Shown piece after piece: positions 1-8,154 of a stretch of DNA of 64,000 nt (the stretch's first letter is position 1; each line of letters opens with the position of its first letter). Origin of the DNA: Amycolatopsis sp. WAC 01376 (GTDB lineage Bacteria; Actinomycetota; Actinomycetes; Mycobacteriales; Pseudonocardiaceae); contig NZ_QHKL01000003.1 of the NCBI RefSeq assembly GCF_003947415.1, positions 186,001 through 250,000 of the forward strand, in the 5' to 3' direction. The position numbers were made by a program, and so were the translations under genes. Under the pieces are notes generated by a model. The model was not told the origin of the DNA. It made no database searches and saw nothing but the letters and a program-made list of their open reading frames with translations.

Positions 1-18
1 CGGATCGGGGGAGCTTCG

Positions 19-762
19 ATGACACCGGACGAGTACCTGGAACGGCTGCGGGAACTCACCACCGGTTTCGCGCGGGTGGTACGCACCGGCGACCACGCCG
101 CGCCCGTGCCGTGCTGCGGCGACTGGCGCCTGCGTGACCTGGTCGTCCACCTCGGCAACGTGCACCGCTGGGCGGCGGGCGTCGTGCGCACCGGCGACCC
201 CTCGCAGCAGATCTTCGAAGCCGAACCGGGCGCGGATCTCGCCGCCTGGTACGGCGAATGCGCGGATGACCTCATCGAGGCGTTGCGTGCGGCTTCCCCG
301 CAGGACGGCGCCTGGAACTTCACCGCCGCCGCCAAGACCAAGGCCTTCTGGTTCCGCCGCCAGGTCCACGAGACCGCGGTGCATCTGCTCGACGCGCACC
401 GCGCGGCGGGGACCGAGTACACCCTCGACCCGTCCATCGCCGCAGACGGCGTGGACGAGGTCCTCCTCGGCATGCTGCCGAAGGTGAAGCGCTGGCACAC
501 CCCGCCCGTGGTCACCGTTCCGTTGCTGCTGAAGACATCCGACACCGGACACGCCTGGTTGATCACACCACCGGGCGAAAACGACGTCCCCGGTTCGCGA
601 ACGGCCGATCCCGCCGAGACCGCGGAAGCCGTCGTCGAAGGGCCCGCGGAAGGGCTGGACTTGCTGCTGTGGCAACGGGTCGGGCTCGCCGAGTCGGGCC
701 TTCGGAGCACCGGTGACGTCGCGGCGGCGGAGACGTTCCTCGCCGGGCCTTTCACGCCCTGA
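19..762 (+). CDS. Maleylpyruvate isomerase / DinB-like mycothiol-dependent family protein
   Basis: A 247-aa protein with the N-terminal four-helix pattern of the actinobacterial maleylpyruvate isomerase family (DinB/YfiT-like metalloenzymes that often use mycothiol). Seen: the segment around residues 33-50, CGDWRLRDLVVHLGNVHRW, is the family's hallmark (W-x-V-x-D-L-x-x-H-x-x), and HETAVHLLDAH near residue 120 supplies a second histidine cluster that could bind metal. The start follows GGGGGAG at a good distance. The substrate cannot be told from sequence. The gene stands alone, about 110 bp before the next gene on the same strand. The family call is fairly sure, the reaction is not. Confidence 0.8.
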   Translation: MTPDEYLERLRELTTGFARVVRTGDHAAPVPCCGDWRLRDLVVHLGNVHRWAAGVVRTGDPSQQIFEAEPGADLAAWYGECADDLIEALRAASPQDGAWNFTAAAKTKAFWFRRQVHETAVHLLDAHRAAGTEYTLDPSIAADGVDEVLLGMLPKVKRWHTPPVVTVPLLLKTSDTGHAWLITPPGENDVPGSRTADPAETAEAVVEGPAEGLDLLLWQRVGLAESGLRSTGDVAAAETFLAGPFTP

Positions 763-872
763 CCTTCGGCGCCCTACGCCGTTCGGTTCACGTTCACCTC
801 CGGGTCTTCTCCTGGCGGCTCGCGTCCGCTGTGCTGAGCGGAGCTGCCTGTCACTCGATCGTGGGGTATTTC

Positions 873-3800
873 GTGAGAAGATCACGCCTGTTGCTGCTCG
901 CTGCCCTGCTGCCCGGATTGTTCGTCGCCGCACCGGCGCACGCCGATCCTCTGGCCGCGCCACTCGGCCCCGCGCCCATCGAAGCCGCCCCCGCGGGCTC
1001 CTCGGCGAAGGAGGGGCCGTCCGCGTACGCCGTGGCCGCGCCCGACGACGGTCTCGTCACCACCAGCGCGACTTCGCGCGTGGCGCCGGGCCTGAGCCTG
1101 ACCGAGTTCGACCGCTACGACCCGGCGGGCTGGATCCGCGGCGACACCCTCGCCGTCGACCTCACCAGCAAGACGCTCAAGCCGACGTATCTCAGCCCTG
1201 GCACGGTTTCCGCGCGGACACCGCTTTCGCAGCAGGTGTCCAGGGCGAGCGCGGTCGCCGGGGTCAACGGGGACTTCTTCGACATCAACGCCAGTGGCGC
1301 GCCGATCGGCGTCGGCATCGACGCCGGGAAACTCCAGACGGCGCCCGCGCGCGGTCACAACCTGACCGCGTCGATCACCGAAGAAGGCAAGGCACGGCTC
1401 GCGGAGGTGTTCCTCGACGCGTCGGTCACCCTGCCCGACGGCCGGGTCGTGCCCGCGTCGAACTTCAACAGCCCTGTGCTGAGCGGTGACGCGATCGGCG
1501 TCTACACCCCGCTGTGGGGCGCGTCTTCGCGACGGACTTCAGTCGCCGGAGCCCAGCGTGTCGTCGAAATCGAGGTTTCCGACGGCGTCGTCACGCAGGT
1601 GCGTCCGCAGCCCGCGGACGGTCCGATCGCGGCAGGCGCGACGATCCTGCTGGCCCGTGACGGCGGCGTGGACACGTTGTCCGGCTTGAAGACCGGCGAC
1701 AGGGTGGGCGTCGCGTACGCGCCGAAGAGCGACGCGGGCAAGCTGTCCGTGTCGATCGGCGGAAACAAGGTCCTGGTGCGGGACGGCGCGATCCAGCCGG
1801 TCGACAACGTCGCCATGCACCCCCGGACCGCGGTCGGGTTCTCCGCCGACGGCACGAAGATGTGGCTGGCCACGGTCGACGGCCGTCAGGCGGACAGCCG
1901 CGGCATGACCGAACTGGAACTCGCCCGCCACCTGAAGTCGCTCGGCGCGGACGACGCGATCAACCTCGACGGTGGCGGCTCGTCGACCATGCTCGCCCGC
2001 GAGGAGGGCGAGAAGTCGCCGCTGGTGCGCAATGCGCCGTCGGACGGCGGGGAACGCCTGGTGCCCAACGGCATCGGCGTCGCCACCGTACCGGGAAGCG
2101 GGCGCCTGACCGGTTTCTCGCCCCGTCCCGCGCAGGACACCGCCGACGCGACGCGTGTGCTCTCCGGGCTGACGCGGAAACTCGCCGCCGGAGGCCACGA
2201 CGAGACCGGCGCCGCCGTCGACGGCAAGGTCCAGTGGCTCAGTACGAATCCTGTCCGCGGCACCGTGACCGGTGGCGTGTTCACCGCGCACGCAGACAGG
2301 CTCCGCCCGGACGCGCCCGCGAACGTCGACGTCTACGCCAAGCGCGGCGGCGTCATGGGCAAGGCGACGCTGAACGTCCTCGGCTCACCGGTCCGCTTGG
2401 GCACGAGCACCGAGCAGGTCGCGTTGTCCGGCGAAGGCGCGAAGAGCACCTTCAAGGTGTTCGGCTACGACGCCGACGGCTACGGCACGTGGATCGAGCC
2501 CGACGACGTCAAACTCGACTACGACCCCGCGGTGGTGCGGATCGAACCGTCCGGCGACGGGTTCGCGGTCACCGCGCTGAAGGCCTCGGGTGCTTCGGCG
2601 ATCACCGCCACCGCCGGCGGGAAGGTGACGCATCTGGCGGCGTCCGTCGGCACGGAATCCCGGGTGGCGGCGTCGTTGGACGGCCCGGCGGGCTGGACCG
2701 CCAGCGTCTTCCCCGCCGTCGTCGGCGCCGCGCTTTCCGAGGCACCCGGGCGTGACGGCGGACGCGGTCTCGCACTGGACTACCGGCTGAACGGGACCAA
2801 CGCCACGCGCGCCGCGTACGTCAACTCTGCGTCACCGGTCGCGTTGCCGCCCGGCACCCAGCGGGTCGGCTTGTGGGTCAACGGCGACGCGAAGGGCGCC
2901 TGGCTGCGGGCGGAACTCCGCGACGCCGCCAACGTCCCGTCCGTCGTGGACCTTTCGCTGAGCGTCGACTGGACGGGCTGGCGCTACGTCCGCGCGGCGA
3001 TCCCGGCCGGGCTTCCCGACGGGCAGCGGCTGACGAAGTTCTACGCCGTCGAAAACGTCCCGGACCAGCAGTACGAGGGACGTTTGGTGTTCGACGACCT
3101 CACCTTCGAGGTCGCGCCCGCGGCCGCCGTCCCGGCCGACCCGGCGCCGCGTGACCCGGCGCTGATCATCGACGGCGCCGCGACCGGTGGCCTGCGGATC
3201 GCCGTGGTCAGCGACGCGCAGTTCACCGCGGACCAGCCTGATGGCCCGCTGGTCGCCCAGGCCCGGCGCGCGCTGCGCGAGGCGGTGGCGGCGAAACCCG
3301 ATCTCGTGCTGATCAACGGCGACTTCGTCGACCGCGGCACGGCCGCCGATTTCGTGCTGGCGAAGTCGATCATCGACGAGGAACTGGTCGGCAAGGCACC
3401 CTGGTACTACGTTCCCGGCAACCACGAGGCCGACGGCGGGCACGGGCTCGCGGAGTTCCGGGCGGCGTTCGGGGAGACCCACCGCGTCGCCGACGTCGCG
3501 GGCATCCGACTGGTACTGATGGATTCCTCGCGCGGTTCGCTGCGCGCGGGCGGATTCGACCAGGTCCGGATGCTGCGCGAGGCGCTGGACAGTGCGAAGA
3601 CGGACAGGCGGATCCGCGGCGTGGTCGTCGCGATGCACCATCCGGTCAAGGACCCGAGCCCGGCCGGGAACTCGCAACTGGCCGACCGCAAGGAAGCCGC
3701 CATGCTGACCGGCTGGCTGACCGCCTTCGAACGCGAGTCCGGGAAGCAGACGGCCGCGATCGCCTCGCACGCGGGCGTTTTCTCCCTTTCGCGTGTCGAC

Positions 3801-4235
3801 GGCGTGCCGTATCTGGTGAACGGCAACTCCGGGAAGTCGCCCGCGGCGGCTCCCGGTGACGGCGGCTTCGTCGGCTGGACGATGGTCCGGTTCGAGCCGG
3901 GCGACAAGGCGCAGCCGGTGCGGTTCGAAACGCGGCCGAACGTCGACGCGCTGACGCTGTCCGGGCCCTCGTCGCTGGCACGCGGGGAGAAGGCGGACGT
4001 GCGGGCGGTGGTGACGCAGGGAGCGCGTCAGGTGCCGGTTTCGTACCCGGTCAGCGCGGACTGGAAGGGCGGCTGGGGCACGCATGTCGCCGGCGGGTTC
4101 GTGCCCGCGATGCCGTGGGATGTCGCGTCGTTCGATCCAGCGACCGGGGTCCTGACCGCGCTGCGGGCTGGGGTGGCGAGCCTTTCGGTCACCGTCAACG
4201 GGGTGACGCGGAGTTTGTCGGTCACCGTCCGCTAA
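873..4235 (+). CDS. Secreted phosphodiester glycosidase / metallophosphatase fusion
   Basis: A 1120-aa exported protein. I chose GTG 873 because it begins a clean signal peptide (MRRSRLLLLAALLPGLF...AHA) behind GTGGGG; an in-frame GTG at 831 gives a poor leader. Domain 1 (about residues 100-390) is a NAGPA/DUF2233 phosphodiester glycosidase with GVNGDFFD and LDGGGSSTM, family motifs. A beta-rich linker with Big-like and carbohydrate-binding-like stretches follows. Domain 2 (about 770-1010) is a calcineurin-type metallophosphatase: VSDAQF, NGDFVDRG, GNHE, MHHP and a late SHAG. A last beta domain ends the chain. It probably acts on phosphodiesters of wall glycopolymers or lipids outside the cell (inference). 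Confidence 0.85.
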   Translation: MRRSRLLLLAALLPGLFVAAPAHADPLAAPLGPAPIEAAPAGSSAKEGPSAYAVAAPDDGLVTTSATSRVAPGLSLTEFDRYDPAGWIRGDTLAVDLTSKTLKPTYLSPGTVSARTPLSQQVSRASAVAGVNGDFFDINASGAPIGVGIDAGKLQTAPARGHNLTASITEEGKARLAEVFLDASVTLPDGRVVPASNFNSPVLSGDAIGVYTPLWGASSRRTSVAGAQRVVEIEVSDGVVTQVRPQPADGPIAAGATILLARDGGVDTLSGLKTGDRVGVAYAPKSDAGKLSVSIGGNKVLVRDGAIQPVDNVAMHPRTAVGFSADGTKMWLATVDGRQADSRGMTELELARHLKSLGADDAINLDGGGSSTMLAREEGEKSPLVRNAPSDGGERLVPNGIGVATVPGSGRLTGFSPRPAQDTADATRVLSGLTRKLAAGGHDETGAAVDGKVQWLSTNPVRGTVTGGVFTAHADRLRPDAPANVDVYAKRGGVMGKATLNVLGSPVRLGTSTEQVALSGEGAKSTFKVFGYDADGYGTWIEPDDVKLDYDPAVVRIEPSGDGFAVTALKASGASAITATAGGKVTHLAASVGTESRVAASLDGPAGWTASVFPAVVGAALSEAPGRDGGRGLALDYRLNGTNATRAAYVNSASPVALPPGTQRVGLWVNGDAKGAWLRAELRDAANVPSVVDLSLSVDWTGWRYVRAAIPAGLPDGQRLTKFYAVENVPDQQYEGRLVFDDLTFEVAPAAAVPADPAPRDPALIIDGAATGGLRIAVVSDAQFTADQPDGPLVAQARRALREAVAAKPDLVLINGDFVDRGTAADFVLAKSIIDEELVGKAPWYYVPGNHEADGGHGLAEFRAAFGETHRVADVAGIRLVLMDSSRGSLRAGGFDQVRMLREALDSAKTDRRIRGVVVAMHHPVKDPSPAGNSQLADRKEAAMLTGWLTAFERESGKQTAAIASHAGVFSLSRVDGVPYLVNGNSGKSPAAAPGDGGFVGWTMVRFEPGDKAQPVRFETRPNVDALTLSGPSSLARGEKADVRAVVTQGARQVPVSYPVSADWKGGWGTHVAGGFVPAMPWDVASFDPATGVLTALRAGVASLSVTVNGVTRSLSVTVR

Positions 4236-4239
4236 CGCT

Positions 4240-4286
4240 ATGAACGGTCCGTTCCTTGCAAAATTTGCAAGGAACGGACCGTTCAT
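4240..4286. terminator. 23-bp perfect palindrome between convergent genes
   Basis: Arms at 4240-4262 and 4264-4286 are perfect reverse complements around one unpaired base, with TGAACGGTCCGTTC-type sequence at the outside and TTGCAAA inside. It lies 4 bp after the stop of the glycosidase gene and 8 bp before the stop of the opposing carboxypeptidase, so it can act as a bidirectional terminator. The outer part recurs at 24033-24047, so it may also be a dispersed intergenic repeat. Confidence 0.7.
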
Positions 4287-4294
4287 TGCACGCG

Positions 4295-5338
4295 TCAGGC
4301 GGCTTCGTGCTCCTCTTCGACCGTACCCGGCAGCGCCGGACCCCGCGGGGGGATCGCCTCGGCGGCGGCCGGGTCCACCTTCCGCACCGAACCGTCGGCC
4401 GCGGTCCGCGCGATCGCGAGCATCGAGGCCAGCGCGTCCTGGATCTGCTGCTGCTCCCGCTCCGGGATGAGGCTCAGTTCGATCAGCACGCTGCCGTTGC
4501 CGAGCAGCCCGTACCCGTTGCGCGCGATGCCCTGGTAGTCACCGCCGGGGTACTGCGAGACGTAGCCGCCGTTGCCGTCGATCGACCGCTGCACCACGAC
4601 CGCGATCTGCTTCGCGAAGTCCACATCGGACGGTTTCACGCCCGGATGCGTCGGCCACATCGTCGAAGCGGTGATCTCCTTGCCGTCGGCGTCCCGGTAC
4701 CGGCCCTGCATGTGGTAGTCGACCATGATGTCCGGCTTGAACGACGCGTTCCGCCGCTGGATCAGGCCCGCCTCGGTGGCCGGGTTGTCCTCGGGCGCGA
4801 CGGCCGGGTCGTGATAGCGGTTGATGTCGTAACCCTTGCCCTTCTCACCGTATTCGGGAGTGGCCGTCGGGTCGTAGTTGTAGCGCCAGTCGCGCTCGTG
4901 GCCGTCCGGGTTGGCGCGCACGATGATGTCGACGGTCACCTTCGCGAGCAGTTTCTGCTGCCACGCGCTGTGCCCGACGCCGACCTTGCGCAGGAACTCG
5001 AGCGCGGCGGGCGTGCCGAGCGGCTCGTCGCCGTGCTGCTGGGTGACGTACTGGATCCGGGTCTTGCCGTGGCCGACCCTGGCCGCCCACACCGGACGGC
5101 CCTCGTTGCTGCGGCCGATCCTGTCCACCCGGATCTTCCCGTGGCTGAGCACGGCCAGCTTGTGCAGTTCGAAGGCCAGCTTGGCGGTGGAGGGCCGCGG
5201 GTCGACGGTCCGACCGTCCACAGTGGTCGCCGTGGTCTCGGTGGGCGCAGCGGTCTCGGCGGCCTGAGCGGCGGGCGCCACCAGGAGCCCGGCGCTGACA
5301 AAAACGGACAACAGGGCGGTTCCGGTCTTGAGCCTCAT
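4295..5338 (-). CDS. Secreted M14 family zinc carboxypeptidase
   Basis: A 347-aa protein with a signal peptide (residues 1-26, ending AQA). Seen: HGDE (H102, E105) is the HxxE zinc pair; the third zinc histidine is in VDYHMQGRY; ANPDGHER matches the family's N-P-D-G loop; VLIELSL near the C-terminus supplies the catalytic glutamate. It should cleave C-terminal residues of peptides outside the cell or at the wall. Start: ATG 5338 begins the signal peptide; the frame stays open to 5725 but that extension is antisense to the ABC gene and is rejected. Divergent from the ABC exporter. Confidence 0.85.
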   Translation of the reverse strand: MRLKTGTALLSVFVSAGLLVAPAAQAAETAAPTETTATTVDGRTVDPRPSTAKLAFELHKLAVLSHGKIRVDRIGRSNEGRPVWAARVGHGKTRIQYVTQQHGDEPLGTPAALEFLRKVGVGHSAWQQKLLAKVTVDIIVRANPDGHERDWRYNYDPTATPEYGEKGKGYDINRYHDPAVAPEDNPATEAGLIQRRNASFKPDIMVDYHMQGRYRDADGKEITASTMWPTHPGVKPSDVDFAKQIAVVVQRSIDGNGGYVSQYPGGDYQGIARNGYGLLGNGSVLIELSLIPEREQQQIQDALASMLAIARTAADGSVRKVDPAAAEAIPPRGPALPGTVEEEHEAA

Positions 5339-5416
5339 GGTCGGTGAGTATCGACGAGCCGGGGCCGTCCAACAAGGGTGCCGGTAAACCGGTCGAATTT
5401 TGTCGGTGGCAGGTCC

Positions 5417-5422
5417 TAGGGT
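5417..5422 (+). promoter_or_regulatory. Candidate -10 box TAGGGT for a leaderless transcript
   Basis: TAGGGT ends 7 bp before GTG 5430, the spacing expected when transcription starts at or next to the start codon, which is common in actinobacteria. No convincing ribosome binding site precedes GTG 5430, and no good -35 box was seen. The same TAGGGT-close-to-start arrangement occurs before the Fic gene at 58355. Confidence 0.45.
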
Positions 5423-5429
5423 GCCAACC

Positions 5430-6371
5430 GTGGGCGACTCAGAGCACGAACCGGCGATGGTGCAGGCGAAGGCGTTGGTCAAGCGTTTCGGCGATTTCGA
5501 GGCCGTACGCGGGATCGATGTCGAGGTCCGGCCGGGGGAGGCGTTCGGCTTCCTCGGGCCCAACGGCGCGGGCAAGTCCTCCACCATGCGGATGATCGCG
5601 AGCGTCTCCCCGCGCAGCGACGGCGACCTGCGGGTCCTCGGCATGGATCCGGACGTCGAGGGGCCGAAGATCCGTGCCCGGCTCGGGGTCGTGCCGCAGC
5701 AGGACAACCTGGACACCGAGCTCACCGTCCGGCAGAACCTGCAGATCTACGGCCGCTACTTCGGGCTCTCCCGGTCACACGTGCGGAGCAAGGCCGAGGA
5801 GCTGATGGAGTTCGCCCAGCTCACCGACCGGGCGAACGCGGAGGTCGATTCGCTCTCCGGCGGGATGAAACGGCGGCTGACCATCGCCCGCTCACTGGTC
5901 AACGACCCGGAACTGCTCCTGCTCGACGAACCGACGACGGGGCTGGACCCGCAGGCCCGCCACCTGTTGTGGGACAGACTGTTCCGGCTCAAGGCAGGCG
6001 GGACCACGCTGATCATCACCACGCACTACATGGACGAGGCGGAGCAGCTCTGCGACAGGCTGGTCGTGATGGACAACGGCCGGATCGCCGCCGAAGGTTC
6101 GCCAGCGGATCTGATCAGCCGGTATTCCACCCGCGAGGTCGTGGAGCTGCGCTTCCCCAACGGCGAGCAGGAGGCGGCCGCGAAGCAGATCGAGGGCCTC
6201 GCCGAACGCGTCGAGGTGCTGCCGGACCGAGTCCTGCTCTACACGATGACCGGTGAGGCCACTCTCGAACAGGCGCACGCACGCGGGCTGCGTCCCCTGT
6301 CGAGTCTGGTCCGCCGCAGTTCGCTGGAGGACGTCTTCCTCCGCCTCACCGGCCGGACGCTGGTCGACTGA
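5430..6371 (+). CDS. ABC transporter ATP-binding protein (DrrA-like)
   Basis: A 313-aa ATPase that powers the two membrane proteins encoded next. Seen: Walker A GPNGAGKS (residues 43-50), Q-loop VVPQQDNL, signature LSGGMKRR, Walker B LLLLDEPTTGLD, switch histidine in ITTHYMDEAE. The 80-residue C-terminal tail is typical of DrrA/NodI drug or polysaccharide exporters. GTG 5430 is chosen over TTG 5400 because a -10-like TAGGGT lies between them. The stop overlaps the next start (TGATG), so the two are translationally coupled. The substrate is unknown; multidrug or lipid export is likely from the family. Confidence 0.9.
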   Translation: MGDSEHEPAMVQAKALVKRFGDFEAVRGIDVEVRPGEAFGFLGPNGAGKSSTMRMIASVSPRSDGDLRVLGMDPDVEGPKIRARLGVVPQQDNLDTELTVRQNLQIYGRYFGLSRSHVRSKAEELMEFAQLTDRANAEVDSLSGGMKRRLTIARSLVNDPELLLLDEPTTGLDPQARHLLWDRLFRLKAGGTTLIITTHYMDEAEQLCDRLVVMDNGRIAAEGSPADLISRYSTREVVELRFPNGEQEAAAKQIEGLAERVEVLPDRVLLYTMTGEATLEQAHARGLRPLSSLVRRSSLEDVFLRLTGRTLVD

Positions 6372-7186
6372 TGACGACAGCACAGACGAAGGCGTCGACG
6401 GGTCGTGTGGTCTCGCGCTGGGCGGGAGCCTGGTTGCGGGTCGAGGGCCATTGGATGTGGTACCGCCGGTACTGGGTGTCCACCTTGTATTCGACGGGTC
6501 TCCAGCCGGTGCTGTTCCTGGCCGCGATGGGGCTCGGATTCGGCTCCCAGGTGCAGGCGGGCGCGGCGACGAGCGGGTTCTCGTACCTCGAGTACGTCGC
6601 CCCGGCGCTGCTCGTCGCCGGCGCGGCGCAACTGGCGGTGGGGGAGTCGAGCTATCCCGTGCTGTCGGGGTTCAAGTGGCAAAAGGACTACCTGGCCGTC
6701 ACCGCCACCCCGATCACCCCGGGGCAGGTGCTCGGCAGCCAGATCATGTGGGTGAGCCTGCGGCTGACCCTGGCGGGCACGATCTACGCCGTCATCGCGG
6801 CGCTCTTCGGATCCTGGACCGGATTCGGCGTTCTCGCCGTCATCCTGATCGGGACGCTCACCGGGATCGCGTGCGGCACCCCGGTGATGGCGCTGGCCGC
6901 GACCACCTACGACGAGGGCACCCGGTTCGGCCTGGTGTTCCGGTTCGTCCTGATCCCGATGACGTTGTTCTCCGGCACGTTCTTCCCGATCTCGCAGCTG
7001 CCGGATCCGCTGATGTGGATCGCCTGGATCTCCCCGCTGTGGCACGGCAACGAAGCGGCGAGGGCGGTCAGCCTCGGCACCGTCGGCCCGCTCGCCACCC
7101 TGGGCCACCTCGCCTTCCTGGTGGTGCTGGCCGGGGCGGGCTGGGCGTTGGCGCACAAGTACTTCTACCGACGGCTGGTGGTCTGA
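6371..7186 (+). CDS. ABC-2 type transporter permease (DrrB/NodJ-like)
   Basis: A 271-aa integral membrane protein with about six hydrophobic segments and the ABC-2 signature region near residues 190-240 (FRFVLIPMTLFSGTFFPIS, then LPDPLMWIAWISPLWHGNE). The start is coupled to the ATPase stop, and the gap to the second permease is 1 bp. It should pair with the following gene to form a heterodimeric pore. Substrate unknown. Confidence 0.9.
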   Translation: MTTAQTKASTGRVVSRWAGAWLRVEGHWMWYRRYWVSTLYSTGLQPVLFLAAMGLGFGSQVQAGAATSGFSYLEYVAPALLVAGAAQLAVGESSYPVLSGFKWQKDYLAVTATPITPGQVLGSQIMWVSLRLTLAGTIYAVIAALFGSWTGFGVLAVILIGTLTGIACGTPVMALAATTYDEGTRFGLVFRFVLIPMTLFSGTFFPISQLPDPLMWIAWISPLWHGNEAARAVSLGTVGPLATLGHLAFLVVLAGAGWALAHKYFYRRLVV

Positions 7187-7187
7187 A

Positions 7188-8015
7188 ATGGCAGTGCTCA
7201 CCGAAGCCCCGCGGCGTGGGGTGCTGCTGCGTGTCCTGCCGTCCGCGCTGTACAGCGGCCGGTCGACGGCGGTGCTTGAGCGCACCTTCCTGACGTATTC
7301 GCACGCCTGGATGCTGTTCGTGTCCGGCGTCTTCGAGCCGCTGTTCTACCTGATGGCCTTCCAGCTGGGCTTCGGCAAACTCGTCGGCGAGGTCGTCGGG
7401 CCCGGCGGGCAGGCGATGAGCTACGTCGCCTTCGTCGCGCCCGGCCTGCTCGCGGCGTCGGCGATGAACGGCGCGATCCTCGACTCGACGTACAACCTGT
7501 TCTTCAAGCTGAAGTACGCCAAGCTGTACGACGCCATGCTCGCCACCCCGATCGGGCCGCTGGACATCGCGCTCGGCGAGGTCGGCTGGTCGGTGCTGCG
7601 CGGCGGGATCTACTCGGCGACCTTCCTCGGCGTGATGACCGTGATGGGGCTGCCCGGGTCGTGGTGGGCCCTGCTGATGATCCCGGCGGCACTGCTGATC
7701 GCGATGGCGTTCTCGGCCATCGGCATCGTGCTGGTGACCTTCCTGCGGTCGGTCTCGCAGTTCGACTACATCAACCTCGTGCTGATGCCGCTGTTCCTGT
7801 TCTCCACCACGTTCTACCCGCTTTCGGTCTACCCCGCGGGAATCCAGTGGATCGTGCAGATCTTCCCGCTGTACCACGGGATCGAGCTGATGCGCGGCCT
7901 CTCGGTCGGCGTCCTGTCGTGGGGTATGGCGGGGAACGTGGCGTATCTGCTGGCGCTGGCGGCCGTCGGGATCTACGCGTCTTCGAAGCGGTTCGGCAAG
8001 CTCCTGCTGCGCTGA
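7188..8015 (+). CDS. ABC-2 type transporter permease, second subunit
   Basis: A 275-aa paralogue of the preceding permease, with about six membrane segments and the same C-terminal pattern (LVLMPLFLFSTTFYPLSVYP, then IFPLYHGIELMRG). It starts 2 bp after the first permease stop and ends the operon. Two permeases per ATPase implies a heterodimer, as in DrrAB-type exporters with duplicated membrane subunits. Confidence 0.9.
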   Translation: MAVLTEAPRRGVLLRVLPSALYSGRSTAVLERTFLTYSHAWMLFVSGVFEPLFYLMAFQLGFGKLVGEVVGPGGQAMSYVAFVAPGLLAASAMNGAILDSTYNLFFKLKYAKLYDAMLATPIGPLDIALGEVGWSVLRGGIYSATFLGVMTVMGLPGSWWALLMIPAALLIAMAFSAIGIVLVTFLRSVSQFDYINLVLMPLFLFSTTFYPLSVYPAGIQWIVQIFPLYHGIELMRGLSVGVLSWGMAGNVAYLLALAAVGIYASSKRFGKLLLR

Positions 8016-8040
8016 CCCGTACGGACCTGCCGCGGGTACG

Positions 8041-8104
8041 CCCAGTTCCGTGAAGGCCTCCTTGAGGGACTCTGGGGCCCTCAAGGAGGCCTTCACGGAC
8101 TGGG
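8041..8104. terminator. 27-bp stem-loop between convergent genes
   Basis: The left arm 8041-8068 and right arm 8078-8104 pair along about 27 bp with one bulged T; the loop is 9 nt. The core of each arm reads GTGAAGGCCTCCTTGAGGG or its complement. It sits between the ABC operon and the opposing protease gene, so a bidirectional terminator is likely. There is no T-run, so it may instead be an intergenic repeat. Confidence 0.6.
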
Positions 8105-8154
8105 TGATCGCCACGTGCGCCCCATAGGCACAGCAGTCACAGCGGCCCTGCTGC

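Noticed and set aside
5339-5725. N-terminal extension of the M14 carboxypeptidase frame
   Set aside because: The extension overlaps the ABC ATPase gene on the other strand and would bury the clean signal peptide that starts at 5338.
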